A stretch of DNA of 57,882 bases from Actinomycetota bacterium (GTDB lineage Bacteria > Actinomycetota > Acidimicrobiia > Acidimicrobiales > Ilumatobacteraceae), in the NCBI GenBank assembly GCA_009703055.1, contig WLGW01000003.1, positions 1-57,882 of the forward strand, read 5' to 3'. A model generated the notes under the pieces. The model searched no databases and was not told where the DNA came from. It saw only the letters and a program-made list of their open reading frames with translations. The position numbers and the translations under genes are program-made. The first letter of the stretch is position 1, and each line of letters opens with the position of its first letter. Positions 26,684 to 35,086 of the stretch are shown here, one piece after another.

Positions 26684-27508
26684 TTACAGAATGACAGCGC
26701 CGTCGAAGTCGATAGTCAACTTCTTGGCATGACCATCAGAGGGCAGTGCTGCTGCAACTGCATCGGCCATGGCTGGGTCACACATCAAGGCCACTGTGGG
26801 ACCCGACCCCGACAACCATCCGCACCATGCACCTGCATCGAGACCTGCCTGCAGTGCCGCAGCACAAGCGGGTGATGCCGCAAGACGAATGTCTTGATGA
26901 ATGCGATCTTTTGTTGCTTCACGCAGTAATGGCACATCACCAGTTTGCAACGCAGTGACAAACATCGCGGTGTGAGCGATGTTAAACACTGCATCTTCAA
27001 GCGCAATCGTTGGTCCGATTTTGCCGCGTGATTCATTCGTTGATGTTGTGAAGTCCGGAATCCACATCACAAACACGGGGTTCAAGACAATGGGCACATT
27101 GACCACGTGCTCACCACTGGCGATGACGACTCCGCCAAACAATGACGGCGCGACGTTGTCGGCATGACCTTCTAATTCAGTTCCGATGGCAAGAGCTCGC
27201 GATGTTGCGCGATCCCATGCACCGTTCGAGGCCTGTTGCTCAGCAGCGATGATTCCGGCGACGCGTACTGCCCCGCTGAAACCCATACCGCGACCCATCG
27301 GAATCGTGTTCTTGACCCACACCTTGCCTGTGCCACCAGCACGAACAAACGCAACGTGCGCCGGATGCGTGTCTTCACACTCATGAGCACCATCGGGCGC
27401 AACATCAGTGCCCACAATGCCCACTTCACAATGCAACGACAAAGCAAGACCCATCACGTCGAAACCAGGTCCGAGATTTGCTGAGGTTGCAGGCACACGA
27501 ACGGTCAT
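26684..27508 (-). CDS. thrB: Homoserine kinase (GHMP family)
   Basis: Phosphorylates homoserine in threonine synthesis. 274 residues. GHMP motif 1 is RVPATSANLGPGFDVMGLAL, typical of ThrB, and motif 3 is WCGWLSGSGPTVALM (GSGPT). Motif 2, usually PxxxGLGSSAA, reads PMGRGMGFSGAVRVAG here, so the ATP loop is altered while one serine is kept. The gene overlaps trpD by 4 bp. Homoserine kinase is the best fit by length and motif 1; another GHMP kinase remains possible. Confidence 0.85.
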   Translation of the reverse strand: MTVRVPATSANLGPGFDVMGLALSLHCEVGIVGTDVAPDGAHECEDTHPAHVAFVRAGGTGKVWVKNTIPMGRGMGFSGAVRVAGIIAAEQQASNGAWDRATSRALAIGTELEGHADNVAPSLFGGVVIASGEHVVNVPIVLNPVFVMWIPDFTTSTNESRGKIGPTIALEDAVFNIAHTAMFVTALQTGDVPLLREATKDRIHQDIRLAASPACAAALQAGLDAGAWCGWLSGSGPTVALMCDPAMADAVAAALPSDGHAKKLTIDFDGAVIL

Positions 27509-28575
27509 GGCTGTGTCTCCATTCGAGTGGCTTCGCGATGAGTAACTGCAATCACGTTCTCGAGAACTGCGACTGCTGCACCCGAATCAATGGAAGCACG
27601 CGCGCGCTCAATACCGTCCGACACGTCTCCGGCAATGCCTGCGACATAGAGCGCGCATCCTGCATTGAATGTGACGATGTCGCGCACGGGGCCAGGCTTG
27701 CCTGCGAATGTGTCTCGCAAAATTGCCAGATTGTCCTCTGGCTCTCCACCACGAATGTCATCAAGTGTTGAGACTGCGATTCCGAAATCTTTTGCGTTCA
27801 CTTCAAAAGTGTGCACTTGGCCATCGTGAAGTTCGAACACAGTGTTGGGGCCACTCACTGCCAACTCATCAAGTCCGCCGTGACCATGCACCACCCACGC
27901 ACTGGTGACGCCGCGTGATGCAAGTGCATCCGCCATACGATCCATCATGTTGGGCATTGCAACACCCACCAACATGTTCGAGATAGGTGCAGGGTTTGCC
28001 ATCGGCCCAAGAAGATTGAACGCAGTCGGAACACCAATCTCGCGTCGCGACGGAGCGGTGTATCGAAATGCGGGATGGAAACGAGCAGCAAGACAGAAAC
28101 CAAAGTCAGCTTCCTCAACGCTCGCCTGCACGCCTGCAGGGTCGAGTTCGATCGCAACACCTGCTGCCTCGAGCAAGTCAGCAGCGCCACACTTTGAAGA
28201 TGCCGCGCGATTGCCGTGCTTGCACACAGGTGCTCCTGCACCCGCAACAACAAGCGCTGACATCGTGGACACATTGACCGAGTTGCTCTTGTCGCCACCT
28301 GTACCAACAATGTCAATCGTTCGAGACGCCAATGATGGTTCAAGATGCACACGACCACCCGCTGCACGAACGGCGCGCAACATGCCTTCGAGCTCTTCGG
28401 TGGTTTCACCTTTGGCGCGAAGAGCAACGATGAATGCAGTCATCTGAGAAGGCGTTGCGACACCGTTCAGAATTTCTGTGATCGCAGACTCCGCTAACTC
28501 AGCGCCGAGATCTCGACGTTCGAGAAGTTGCGCCAAAATTGTTGGCCAACCAACGAACGCCTGAGTAAGTGCCAT
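27505..28575 (-). CDS. trpD: Anthranilate phosphoribosyltransferase
   Basis: Transfers phosphoribose from PRPP to anthranilate in tryptophan synthesis. About 356 residues from ATG 28575 (MALTQAFVGWPTILAQLLER); a longer frame to 28680 would overlap whiB and is rejected. Motifs: VGTGGDKSNSVNVSTMSAL (PRPP loop), KHGNRAASSKCGAADLLEA, FHPAFRYTAPSRREIGVPTAFNLLGPMANP, and the C-terminal HGHGGLDELAVSGPNTVFEL. All standard for TrpD. It is downstream of whiB and upstream of thrB. Confidence 0.96.
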   Translation of the reverse strand: MALTQAFVGWPTILAQLLERRDLGAELAESAITEILNGVATPSQMTAFIVALRAKGETTEELEGMLRAVRAAGGRVHLEPSLASRTIDIVGTGGDKSNSVNVSTMSALVVAGAGAPVCKHGNRAASSKCGAADLLEAAGVAIELDPAGVQASVEEADFGFCLAARFHPAFRYTAPSRREIGVPTAFNLLGPMANPAPISNMLVGVAMPNMMDRMADALASRGVTSAWVVHGHGGLDELAVSGPNTVFELHDGQVHTFEVNAKDFGIAVSTLDDIRGGEPEDNLAILRDTFAGKPGPVRDIVTFNAGCALYVAGIAGDVSDGIERARASIDSGAAVAVLENVIAVTHREATRMETQP

Positions 28576-28616
28576 GTCTTTAAGTATCCCTGCCCGCAGA
28601 CAGAAAAAACGAATGA

Positions 28617-28856
28617 TTAGGCAGTACGGCGACGCTGGCGGATCATTCGGCGACGTTCTTTCTCGGTCAAGCCACCCCACACACCGTCGCGTTCACGAAC
28701 GGCCAAGGCATGTTCGAGACACGACAAGCGCACGGCACACTCCGCACAGATGGACTTCGCTTCTCCAGCGTTTTCTTCGGAATCAGGAAAGAACACAGCC
28801 GGGTCTAGCCCGTTACATGCGCCACGATTTCTCCATGTGATTTCTGTGATTGACAC
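28617..28856 (-). CDS. WhiB-family Fe-S transcription regulator
   Basis: 79 residues. Four cysteines for the 4Fe-4S cluster are in RGACNGLDP, then ICAEC and RLSC, followed by GVWGGLTEKERR, the glycine-turn motif of Wbl proteins, and a basic C-terminus RRMIRQRRRTA that would contact DNA. The GVWGG ending and length fit the WhiB2/WhmD-like class linked with division and septation in Actinobacteria, which is inference. GTG start with a good Shine-Dalgarno (AAGGGGG six bases upstream). Confidence 0.93.
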   Translation of the reverse strand: MSITEITWRNRGACNGLDPAVFFPDSEENAGEAKSICAECAVRLSCLEHALAVRERDGVWGGLTEKERRRMIRQRRRTA

Positions 28857-28868
28857 CGGAACCCCCTT

Positions 28869-28927
28869 CGATGCCGGGGCAGCTGCCCCTTGCGCGCATC
28901 GTATGTGTCGGGCGTCACATCAATCAA
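28869..28927 (-). promoter_or_regulatory. whiB promoter and palindrome
   Basis: On the minus strand a -35 TTGATT (28922-28927) and -10 TACGAT (28898-28903) are 18 bp apart. Just downstream, overlapping the likely start of transcription, is a perfect 14-bp palindrome, GGGGCAGCTGCCCC (28876-28889), nested in an outer inverted repeat CGATGC/GCATCG (28869-28874 and 28896-28901). It may be an operator or a leader hairpin. Confidence 0.5.
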
Positions 28928-28936
28928 ATCAGAGAG

Positions 28937-28959
28937 AAACCCCTTGCCGGAATGGGTTT
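28937..28959 (-). terminator. Hairpin after the GlpC-like gene
   Basis: Minus-strand arms AAACCC and GGGTTT around an 11-nt loop overlap the stop codon of the Fe-S protein gene and are followed by TCTCTCTGATTT. A weak terminator that would separate it from whiB downstream. Confidence 0.45.
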
Positions 28960-30271
28960 ATGAGGTGGACTCTTCAGCGATTCCGTATGAACGTGCCAAA
29001 AACTGCAATGGGTGCAGAGGCACCTGAGCTGTCTGTTCCACGATTGCGGTATTGGCCAAGTGACAGTCTCCGACAACAACAGCGCGATCAGCGGCAGTGA
29101 TTGAGGCAGCCAACTTCTGTGCGATGGGAATCGACAACTCGTCATTCTCTGCCCTGTAACCCCACATGCCATCGACTCCAGAACTCTGGTCAATCACTGT
29201 GATCTCTACGCCGGTGAGGGCCATGAGGTCACGACTCCCCATTCCATTGTTCTGTGCCTTCAAGTGAGATGGAAGGTGATACGAAATGGATTCTGCGATG
29301 TCGCCCGAGAAATCTGTGTCGAGCTCGGTTCCCGACGCCTGGTGCATCTTGATGAGATATTCAGAAGTGTCAAATGTGTGCGCGGCGACTAGTTCCGCAT
29401 CAGGCCCGCCCACATACACGACATAGTCCTTCTTGATGACATAGCCACATGTGGGTTGAGGAACCACGATGTCATTGCCGCGACGCACGGCATCGGCCAA
29501 CACCTTCACCTGCTTGGCAGCAACCTTTGTGAATGTATCGACATCACCACTATGGAGATATGGCGCGCCACAACACCCTGCGCCGTCCACCAGTGAACAT
29601 TCAATGCCATTGCGCTCGTACACCTTGACAAGGTCATGACCAATGCTCGGCTGCTGATACTCAACGATGCATGTTGGGAACACAGAGACACTGCCCTGTT
29701 TCTTCGACAGCTCGACGGGGACACGTTTCTTGAACCAGGTACTGAAGCGTTCGTTTGCAAACGGGGGCAGAAGTCGAACCGCAGAGACACCAGTCGTCAT
29801 CTTCATGAGCTTGCGCACGATGGACCCTGGTTGTGCGTTGACAAGACGATGAGAAAGAGCCGGCATTGCCAATGCGACTGTGCCCACCAAGTTGGTATGA
29901 CCCAGAACTGACGTGGTGATGCGCTTGCGTAGAGACACTTGATCGTTTGCAACTCGCATGGCCGAATGCCGCAACATCAAACGAGGAAAATCAAGTGCTC
30001 TTTCATCCAACTCCGGTGTGTACGGGCAATGACTAGAACAGAGTGTGCATTGGTGGCACGCATCCACCACGTGGTCTTGCTGCTCAGGAGTCAAGCGCCC
30101 TGCATCGCGGTCATCGTGACGGTCAAGAAAGCCAAACAGCGTGGGAAATGATGGACACAGGTCGACGCACTGACGACAACCTTGGCAAATGTCGAAGACG
30201 CGGGTGAGTTCGTCTCGAACATCAGCCTCATCGAGGTACTTCGGATGTTTGGGGTCGTAAGTAATAGCCAT
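28958..30271 (-). CDS. GlpC-like Fe-S oxidoreductase subunit
   Basis: 437 residues. Two 4Fe-4S motifs near the N-terminus: CQGCRQCVDLCP and CHQCTLCSSHCPYTP. The first cysteine-rich (CCG) half is intact: FPTCIVEYQ, GAGCCGAPYLHSGD and PQPTCGYVIKKDY. In the second half the positions that hold cysteines in GlpC read PSHLKAQ and QSSGVDGMWGY, and only GDCHLANT keeps one Cys. It belongs to the GlpC/heterodisulfide reductase-related group that passes electrons from a flavoprotein to quinone. It diverges from glpD, so the partner may be GlpD or the flavoenzyme at 32116. Confidence 0.87.
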   Translation of the reverse strand: MAITYDPKHPKYLDEADVRDELTRVFDICQGCRQCVDLCPSFPTLFGFLDRHDDRDAGRLTPEQQDHVVDACHQCTLCSSHCPYTPELDERALDFPRLMLRHSAMRVANDQVSLRKRITTSVLGHTNLVGTVALAMPALSHRLVNAQPGSIVRKLMKMTTGVSAVRLLPPFANERFSTWFKKRVPVELSKKQGSVSVFPTCIVEYQQPSIGHDLVKVYERNGIECSLVDGAGCCGAPYLHSGDVDTFTKVAAKQVKVLADAVRRGNDIVVPQPTCGYVIKKDYVVYVGGPDAELVAAHTFDTSEYLIKMHQASGTELDTDFSGDIAESISYHLPSHLKAQNNGMGSRDLMALTGVEITVIDQSSGVDGMWGYRAENDELSIPIAQKLAASITAADRAVVVGDCHLANTAIVEQTAQVPLHPLQFLARSYGIAEESTS

Positions 30272-30427
30272 TGTTTTCTTCTACGGAAGCAGACCACTGA
30301 GCCTAAAGAGAAAGGAGCTCCTCTTTCCGACAGGTACTTCCGAACAGGAACAGCAGCCAGTGACCCCCACTCCATTTAAGTCAGCCGACTTACTAAGCGA
30401 GACGCCAACCATCTAGGCTCAACAGCG
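30272..30427. promoter_or_regulatory. Divergent promoter region of the glycerol 3-phosphate genes
   Basis: This 156-bp gap separates the GlpC-like gene from glpD. It has a dyad TAAGTC-(AGCC)-GACTTA at 30377-30392, which is 36 bp before the glpD ATG, and a second imperfect palindrome around GGAGCTCC near 30315. Either could be a shared operator, for example for a glycerol 3-phosphate-responsive repressor; no regulator gene is adjacent. Confidence 0.45.
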
Positions 30428-32119
30428 ATGTCACAACACACAGAATTCGATCGCCTTTCTTCGCTCCAACGACTCGAATCTGAAGAGTTCGATGTTGTTG
30501 TCATTGGTGGAGGAATCACCGGTGCCGGAGTTGCTCTCGACGCCGCTTCACGTGGCCTACGTGTCGCACTTCTTGAACGCGATGACTTTGCATCTGGCAC
30601 ATCATCAAAATCTTCCAAACTGATTCACGGCGGTCTTCGCTACCTCCAACAAGGCGATGTGCGCTTGGTGTACGAAGCATTACGTGAGCGCAAGCGCCTG
30701 TGTCGCAATGCACCACACCTTGTTCATGTTCTTCCTTTCATGATTCCCATCCTCACGAAGAACGGTGTTGTCTCGAAAAAGATTGCACGCGCACTCGGTT
30801 CTGCAATGTGGATGTATGACCTCACCGGCGGATGGCGTATTGGTCGCATTCACCGTCGTTTGTCTGCAAAGAAGGCCTTCACACATTTGCCCACGATGGA
30901 AGAGCGCAAGCTGGCATCGGCGTATCTCTATTACGACGCAGAAGCCGATGATGCTCGCTTGTGCCTCACGGTTCTTCGTACTGCTGCCGACAAAGGCGCA
31001 GCCATCGCGAATCGCTGCACTGTCAATGGCATCGATACGCAAAGCCGCACGTCTCATACTGTTCGCGTCACCGACAACTTGTCAGGCTCTTCTTTCACTG
31101 TGAACGCGAAAGTCGTAATCAGTGCAACAGGCGTATGGGCTGACGACGTGCGTGCACTCGACGAAAAGACTCACCCCGACACCATTCGCCCTGCAAAGGG
31201 TGTTCACCTCACTGTCCCTTGGGACAAAGTGCGCAACGACATTGCTGTTGTCATCCCCGTTCCGAAAGACCGTCGCAGCCTGTTCGTCGTGCCCTGGATC
31301 TCAAATGGTGACGGCACCTACCAGTACACGTACATCGGAACCACCGACACTGATTACAAGGGTCCCGTCAATGATCCGCAATGCACAAAGGACGACATTG
31401 AGTATGTCCTTGATGCGCTCAATGCGAGCATCACCACTGGCGTGACCGTTGATGACGTGACCGGCGTGTGGAGCGGATTGCGTCCGCTAGTAAAAATGGA
31501 TGACTCTGCTGCAAAGGCAGGTCGCACTGCTGACCTCAGCCGGCGACACAAGGTGTTTGCCAGCGACAACGGCGTTATCACCGTGACTGGCGGCAAGCTC
31601 ACGACCTATCGCGAGATGGCTGAAGACGCCGTTGACGAAGCCTGCACGTTGTTGAATGTCAAAGCCCATTCAAAGACCAAGGCATTGCAACTTCGCGGCG
31701 CGAGTGGCAAGCGTGCTTCTTCGACGCAACTTGACCGTCACCTCGATGGTCGCTTTGGTTCCGATGCTGCAGCCATCAAGGCACTCATTGCCGGCGATGC
31801 ATCACTCGGCGAACCACTTGTTCCAGGTCTTCCCTATTTCAAGGCTGAAGCTGTCTATGCAGTCACGCATGAAATGGCAACAACACTCGACGACGTACTC
31901 ACACGACGCACGCGTTCTCGCTTGCTTGATCGCAAAGCATGTGCCCGTGCAGCCGGCGATGTCGCCAACCTCATGGCACCTCTGTTGCAGTGGGATGCCG
32001 CAACACGCGATCGCAGCCTTGCTCAGTTCATGGACGAATGCGCCCGTGAAGATGCTGCAGCACTTGTTACAGAGGCCGAATTCATCGCTTCTTCTACTCC
32101 CGGAACGGAACACCAGTGA
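30428..32119 (+). CDS. glpD: Glycerol-3-phosphate dehydrogenase (FAD, GlpD type)
   Basis: Oxidises glycerol 3-phosphate to DHAP and passes electrons to quinone at the membrane. 563 residues. The FAD-binding N-terminus has VVVIGGGITGAGVALDAASRG, followed by the family signature KSSKLIHGGLRYLQQG. Substrate residues lie in later motifs such as PAKGVHLTVPW and TVTGGKLTTYREMAEDAVDEA (core TGGKLTTYR). The C-terminal helical domain (DLLTRRTRSRLLD-like, DVLTRRTRSRLLDRKAC) is present. First gene of a four-gene plus-strand unit; its stop overlaps the next GTG. Confidence 0.97.
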   Translation: MSQHTEFDRLSSLQRLESEEFDVVVIGGGITGAGVALDAASRGLRVALLERDDFASGTSSKSSKLIHGGLRYLQQGDVRLVYEALRERKRLCRNAPHLVHVLPFMIPILTKNGVVSKKIARALGSAMWMYDLTGGWRIGRIHRRLSAKKAFTHLPTMEERKLASAYLYYDAEADDARLCLTVLRTAADKGAAIANRCTVNGIDTQSRTSHTVRVTDNLSGSSFTVNAKVVISATGVWADDVRALDEKTHPDTIRPAKGVHLTVPWDKVRNDIAVVIPVPKDRRSLFVVPWISNGDGTYQYTYIGTTDTDYKGPVNDPQCTKDDIEYVLDALNASITTGVTVDDVTGVWSGLRPLVKMDDSAAKAGRTADLSRRHKVFASDNGVITVTGGKLTTYREMAEDAVDEACTLLNVKAHSKTKALQLRGASGKRASSTQLDRHLDGRFGSDAAAIKALIAGDASLGEPLVPGLPYFKAEAVYAVTHEMATTLDDVLTRRTRSRLLDRKACARAAGDVANLMAPLLQWDAATRDRSLAQFMDECAREDAAALVTEAEFIASSTPGTEHQ

Positions 32120-33594
32120 GCCTTCACACTTTCAACACCGCCATTACTGACCCAATTGAGTTCGGTGGCGACCCAGCTGTCGCAACATCTCGACTCACAG
32201 GTCCAGCAACAGTGATCACCGCAGACAACGCACGCGATATTGCTGGCATCTGCGAAACAATCGACGACGCAGCCGACCGCGCGAATCATGGTCGCGACTG
32301 GTGGCCATTGTCATTGTCGTGGTCATTGCAGAATCAAGTGCCACGTATTCCTGGACTTGTGTGCAAGCCACGCACGACTGAAGAAGTCTCGAAGCTTCTC
32401 GCCTACTGCAACACGCACGGCATCGCTGTCACAGCATCAGGTGGTCGTAGCGGTGTGTGCGGCGCAGCAATTCCTCTTCGCGAAGGTGTCGCACTCGACA
32501 TGACCAACATGCAAAGTGTTGAATCTGTCGACGAAGTCTCCGGCATCATCGAAGTTCTTGCAGGAACATTTGGCCCTGACATGGAAGATGCAGCCCGTAC
32601 GCACGGCCTTACTGTTGGCCACTTCCCGCAGTCCTTTGCACTTGCCACTGTTGGCGGCTGGGTCGCATGCCGCGGCGCTGGTCAGTACTCCACCCGCTAC
32701 GGAAAAATTGAAGACATGGTGCACGCACTCGAAGCAGTGCTTGCCGATGGAACCATCATTCGCACCGGCGGCGCACCTGCTGGCGCAGTCGGACCAGACT
32801 TGTCACAACTGCTCCTCGGCAGCGAAGGTACTCTTGCAGTCATCACCCGCGTCTGGCTTCGCGCTCACCCACTTCCCGAAGTGGAACGTCGCGGCGCGTA
32901 CGTGTTCGACACCCTGACCGATGGTTTCGAAGCATGTCGTCGCATCATTCGCAATGGCGCAACACCTGCAGTTCTTCGTTTGTATGACGGCGCAGAGAGC
33001 AAGCGTTCACATGGTGGCAACGGCACCAACGCAACTCTCCTTGTTCTTGACGAAGGAACCGAGCAACTCATCGATGCAACGATGGCCATTGTGCACGACG
33101 TGTGCATGTCCATGGGCGCAACTGTTGGAGATGTAGCACTCGTCGAAGCGTGGACACACCATCGCAATGACACCAGCGGACTGCAGGCTCTGACCCGCAA
33201 GGGATACGTCGTCGACACGATGGAGATTGCAGCCAACTGGGCCGATCTCGACAACGTGGTGGAAGCAGTGGAAACCGCAATGCTCGCTGTTCCTGGTGCT
33301 CGCTCATCAACATGCCACCTCTCTCACAGCTACATCGAAGGTGCATGCATCTATTTCACATTTGCTGCAACACCATCAGCAGAAGAGTTTGAGTCCACAT
33401 ATCTCGCACTGTGGGATGCCGGCCAACGAGCAGCACTTGCTGCTGGCGCAAACCTTTCGCATCACCACGGCATTGGCTACAGCCGTTCTCAATACATGGA
33501 GCAAGCACTCGGCACCAGCATGCAAGTGTTGCGCAGTGTGAAGAACGCACTTGATCCGAAGGGCATTCTTAACCCAGGCAAACTCGGGTTATGA
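32116..33594 (+). CDS. AGPS-like FAD-binding oxidoreductase
   Basis: 492 residues of the VAO/PCMH flavoprotein family. FAD domain: PGLVCKPRTTEEVSKLL, TASGGRSGVCGAA, and GGWVACRGAGQYSTRYGKIEDMV. The C-terminal domain has SHSYIEGACIYFTF and NLSHHHGIGYSRSQYM, close to the GACIYF and SHHHGVG active-site motifs of alkyldihydroxyacetonephosphate synthase (AGPS), and ends LDPKGILNPGKLGL. AGPS swaps the acyl group of acyl-DHAP for a fatty alcohol to make ether lipids. Its place next to glpD (a DHAP source) fits, but a hydroxyacid dehydrogenase using the GlpC-like partner is an alternative. GTGA start overlap. Confidence 0.82.
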   Translation: MSLHTFNTAITDPIEFGGDPAVATSRLTGPATVITADNARDIAGICETIDDAADRANHGRDWWPLSLSWSLQNQVPRIPGLVCKPRTTEEVSKLLAYCNTHGIAVTASGGRSGVCGAAIPLREGVALDMTNMQSVESVDEVSGIIEVLAGTFGPDMEDAARTHGLTVGHFPQSFALATVGGWVACRGAGQYSTRYGKIEDMVHALEAVLADGTIIRTGGAPAGAVGPDLSQLLLGSEGTLAVITRVWLRAHPLPEVERRGAYVFDTLTDGFEACRRIIRNGATPAVLRLYDGAESKRSHGGNGTNATLLVLDEGTEQLIDATMAIVHDVCMSMGATVGDVALVEAWTHHRNDTSGLQALTRKGYVVDTMEIAANWADLDNVVEAVETAMLAVPGARSSTCHLSHSYIEGACIYFTFAATPSAEEFESTYLALWDAGQRAALAAGANLSHHHGIGYSRSQYMEQALGTSMQVLRSVKNALDPKGILNPGKLGL

Positions 33595-35051
33595 GAACTC
33601 TCGTCATTGACGTCGGCACTAGCGGTCTGCGTGCAGCCATCATCAACGATGACGGCTCCGTTTCCGATCTTCACTACGAAGAGTTTTCTCCTTCATCTCC
33701 AGCAAATGGAATGGTCGAGTTCGACGCAATGGCGATGTATGCAGCGGTGAAGCGCGTTGCTACCGCAGCAATCGGTTCATCAAGCGCCGATGCCGTCGGC
33801 ATCACGAATCAACGTGCGTCCACCATCGTGTGGCGCGCGAGTTCCGGTCAGCCAGTCTCGCCCGCCATTGGTTGGCAAGACTTGCGCACCATCGGTGAGT
33901 GCATCATGGCTCGCATCGAACATGGCTTTCAGATTGCACCGAATCAGACCGTCACAAAAGCTGCGTGGATTCTGAACAACGTTGTCACCGATGCTTCTGT
34001 TCGCGAGAGCGATGACCTACGTATCGGAACAATCGAAACGTGGCTGGTGTGGAACCTCACACGTGGCGCATCGTTCGTCACTGACCACACCAATGCTGCG
34101 GTCACCGGCATGACCAATGCTTCGGGAACTGAGTGGAATCAAAAAGTTCTTGACGCATTCAAGATTGATGCGCGTCATCTGCCACGCATTGTCGATAGTG
34201 CTGGCTATGTCGGCGACGCTGTTGAACTTCCTAGCTCTCCCCGCATCATGGCGATGGCCGGCGACCAACAAGCCTCCCTCGTCGGGCAGGGCTGTCTTGA
34301 GCCCGGCATGGCCAAGATCACATTTGGCACGGGCGGCATGTTGGACATGTTCACCGGACCCACTGCACCCACTGCTGCTCGTCGTACCGATGGCGGAACG
34401 TTTCCCATCGTCGCATTCAGTCAGAACGGCCAGATCTCGTATGGCACCGAAGCCATCATGTTGTCGGCCGGCACAAACATCGAATGGCTTCGTGACGACA
34501 TGGGGCTCATTGACAGCCCGAGCGATTCACACACCATCGCTTCCACATGCGCCACAACGGAAGGTGTGGTCTTCGTGCCAGCACTTCTGGGACTCGGTAC
34601 ACCTCATTGGGACTACGGCGCTCGCGGAGCGTTGTTCGGAATCACGCGCGGAACCACCCGAGCCCACATGGTGCGCGCCGTTCTCGAAGGCGTGGCTCAT
34701 CGTGGCGCTGATCTTGTCGATGCTGCAGAGGCTGACTCTGGTCTGTCCATCCCTGAAATTCGCATTGATGGCGGCATGAGCCGCAACCCCACCTTCGTAC
34801 AATCGCTCGCCGACGCCACCGCCCGCCCCGTTCGGGTCTCGTCCATCACAGAAGCCACCACCCTCGGCGCCGGCTTCCTCGCAGGCACCGCCGCTGGACA
34901 ATGGTCACACCTCTCCGAAGCCGCCAGCACCCTGACATGGGCTGCAACCGTTGCCCCATTAGGTGACCCTGGGGTTGGGCGGCAACAATGGACGGAGGCC
35001 GTTTCCAGGTCCCGTTCCTGGATACCCGACCTCTCAGCACTGGACTTCTAG
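33591..35051 (+). CDS. FGGY kinase, glycerol-kinase paralogue with altered substrate site
   Basis: 486 residues, clearly related to GlpK. Phosphate loop VIDVGTSGLRAAIIND, catalytic Asp in MAGDQQASLVGQG and the Trp in GWQDLRT are kept. Two glycerol contacts are changed: Glu of NQRET becomes Ala76 (NQRAS), and Tyr of DPYFSG becomes Asn118 (APNQTV). The protein is therefore expected to act on a different triose, polyol or sugar. The ATG overlaps the stop of the AGPS-like gene, so kinase, flavoenzyme and GlpD are probably co-transcribed. Confidence 0.9.
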   Translation: MRTLVIDVGTSGLRAAIINDDGSVSDLHYEEFSPSSPANGMVEFDAMAMYAAVKRVATAAIGSSSADAVGITNQRASTIVWRASSGQPVSPAIGWQDLRTIGECIMARIEHGFQIAPNQTVTKAAWILNNVVTDASVRESDDLRIGTIETWLVWNLTRGASFVTDHTNAAVTGMTNASGTEWNQKVLDAFKIDARHLPRIVDSAGYVGDAVELPSSPRIMAMAGDQQASLVGQGCLEPGMAKITFGTGGMLDMFTGPTAPTAARRTDGGTFPIVAFSQNGQISYGTEAIMLSAGTNIEWLRDDMGLIDSPSDSHTIASTCATTEGVVFVPALLGLGTPHWDYGARGALFGITRGTTRAHMVRAVLEGVAHRGADLVDAAEADSGLSIPEIRIDGGMSRNPTFVQSLADATARPVRVSSITEATTLGAGFLAGTAAGQWSHLSEAASTLTWAATVAPLGDPGVGRQQWTEAVSRSRSWIPDLSALDF

Positions 35052-35086
35052 TGTTGGGGGGCGACATTTCGCCAAAACGACAAAGG

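Noticed and set aside
28576-28680. Longer TrpD start
   Set aside because: Would overlap whiB for most of its length, and the family starts at MALTQAFVGW.
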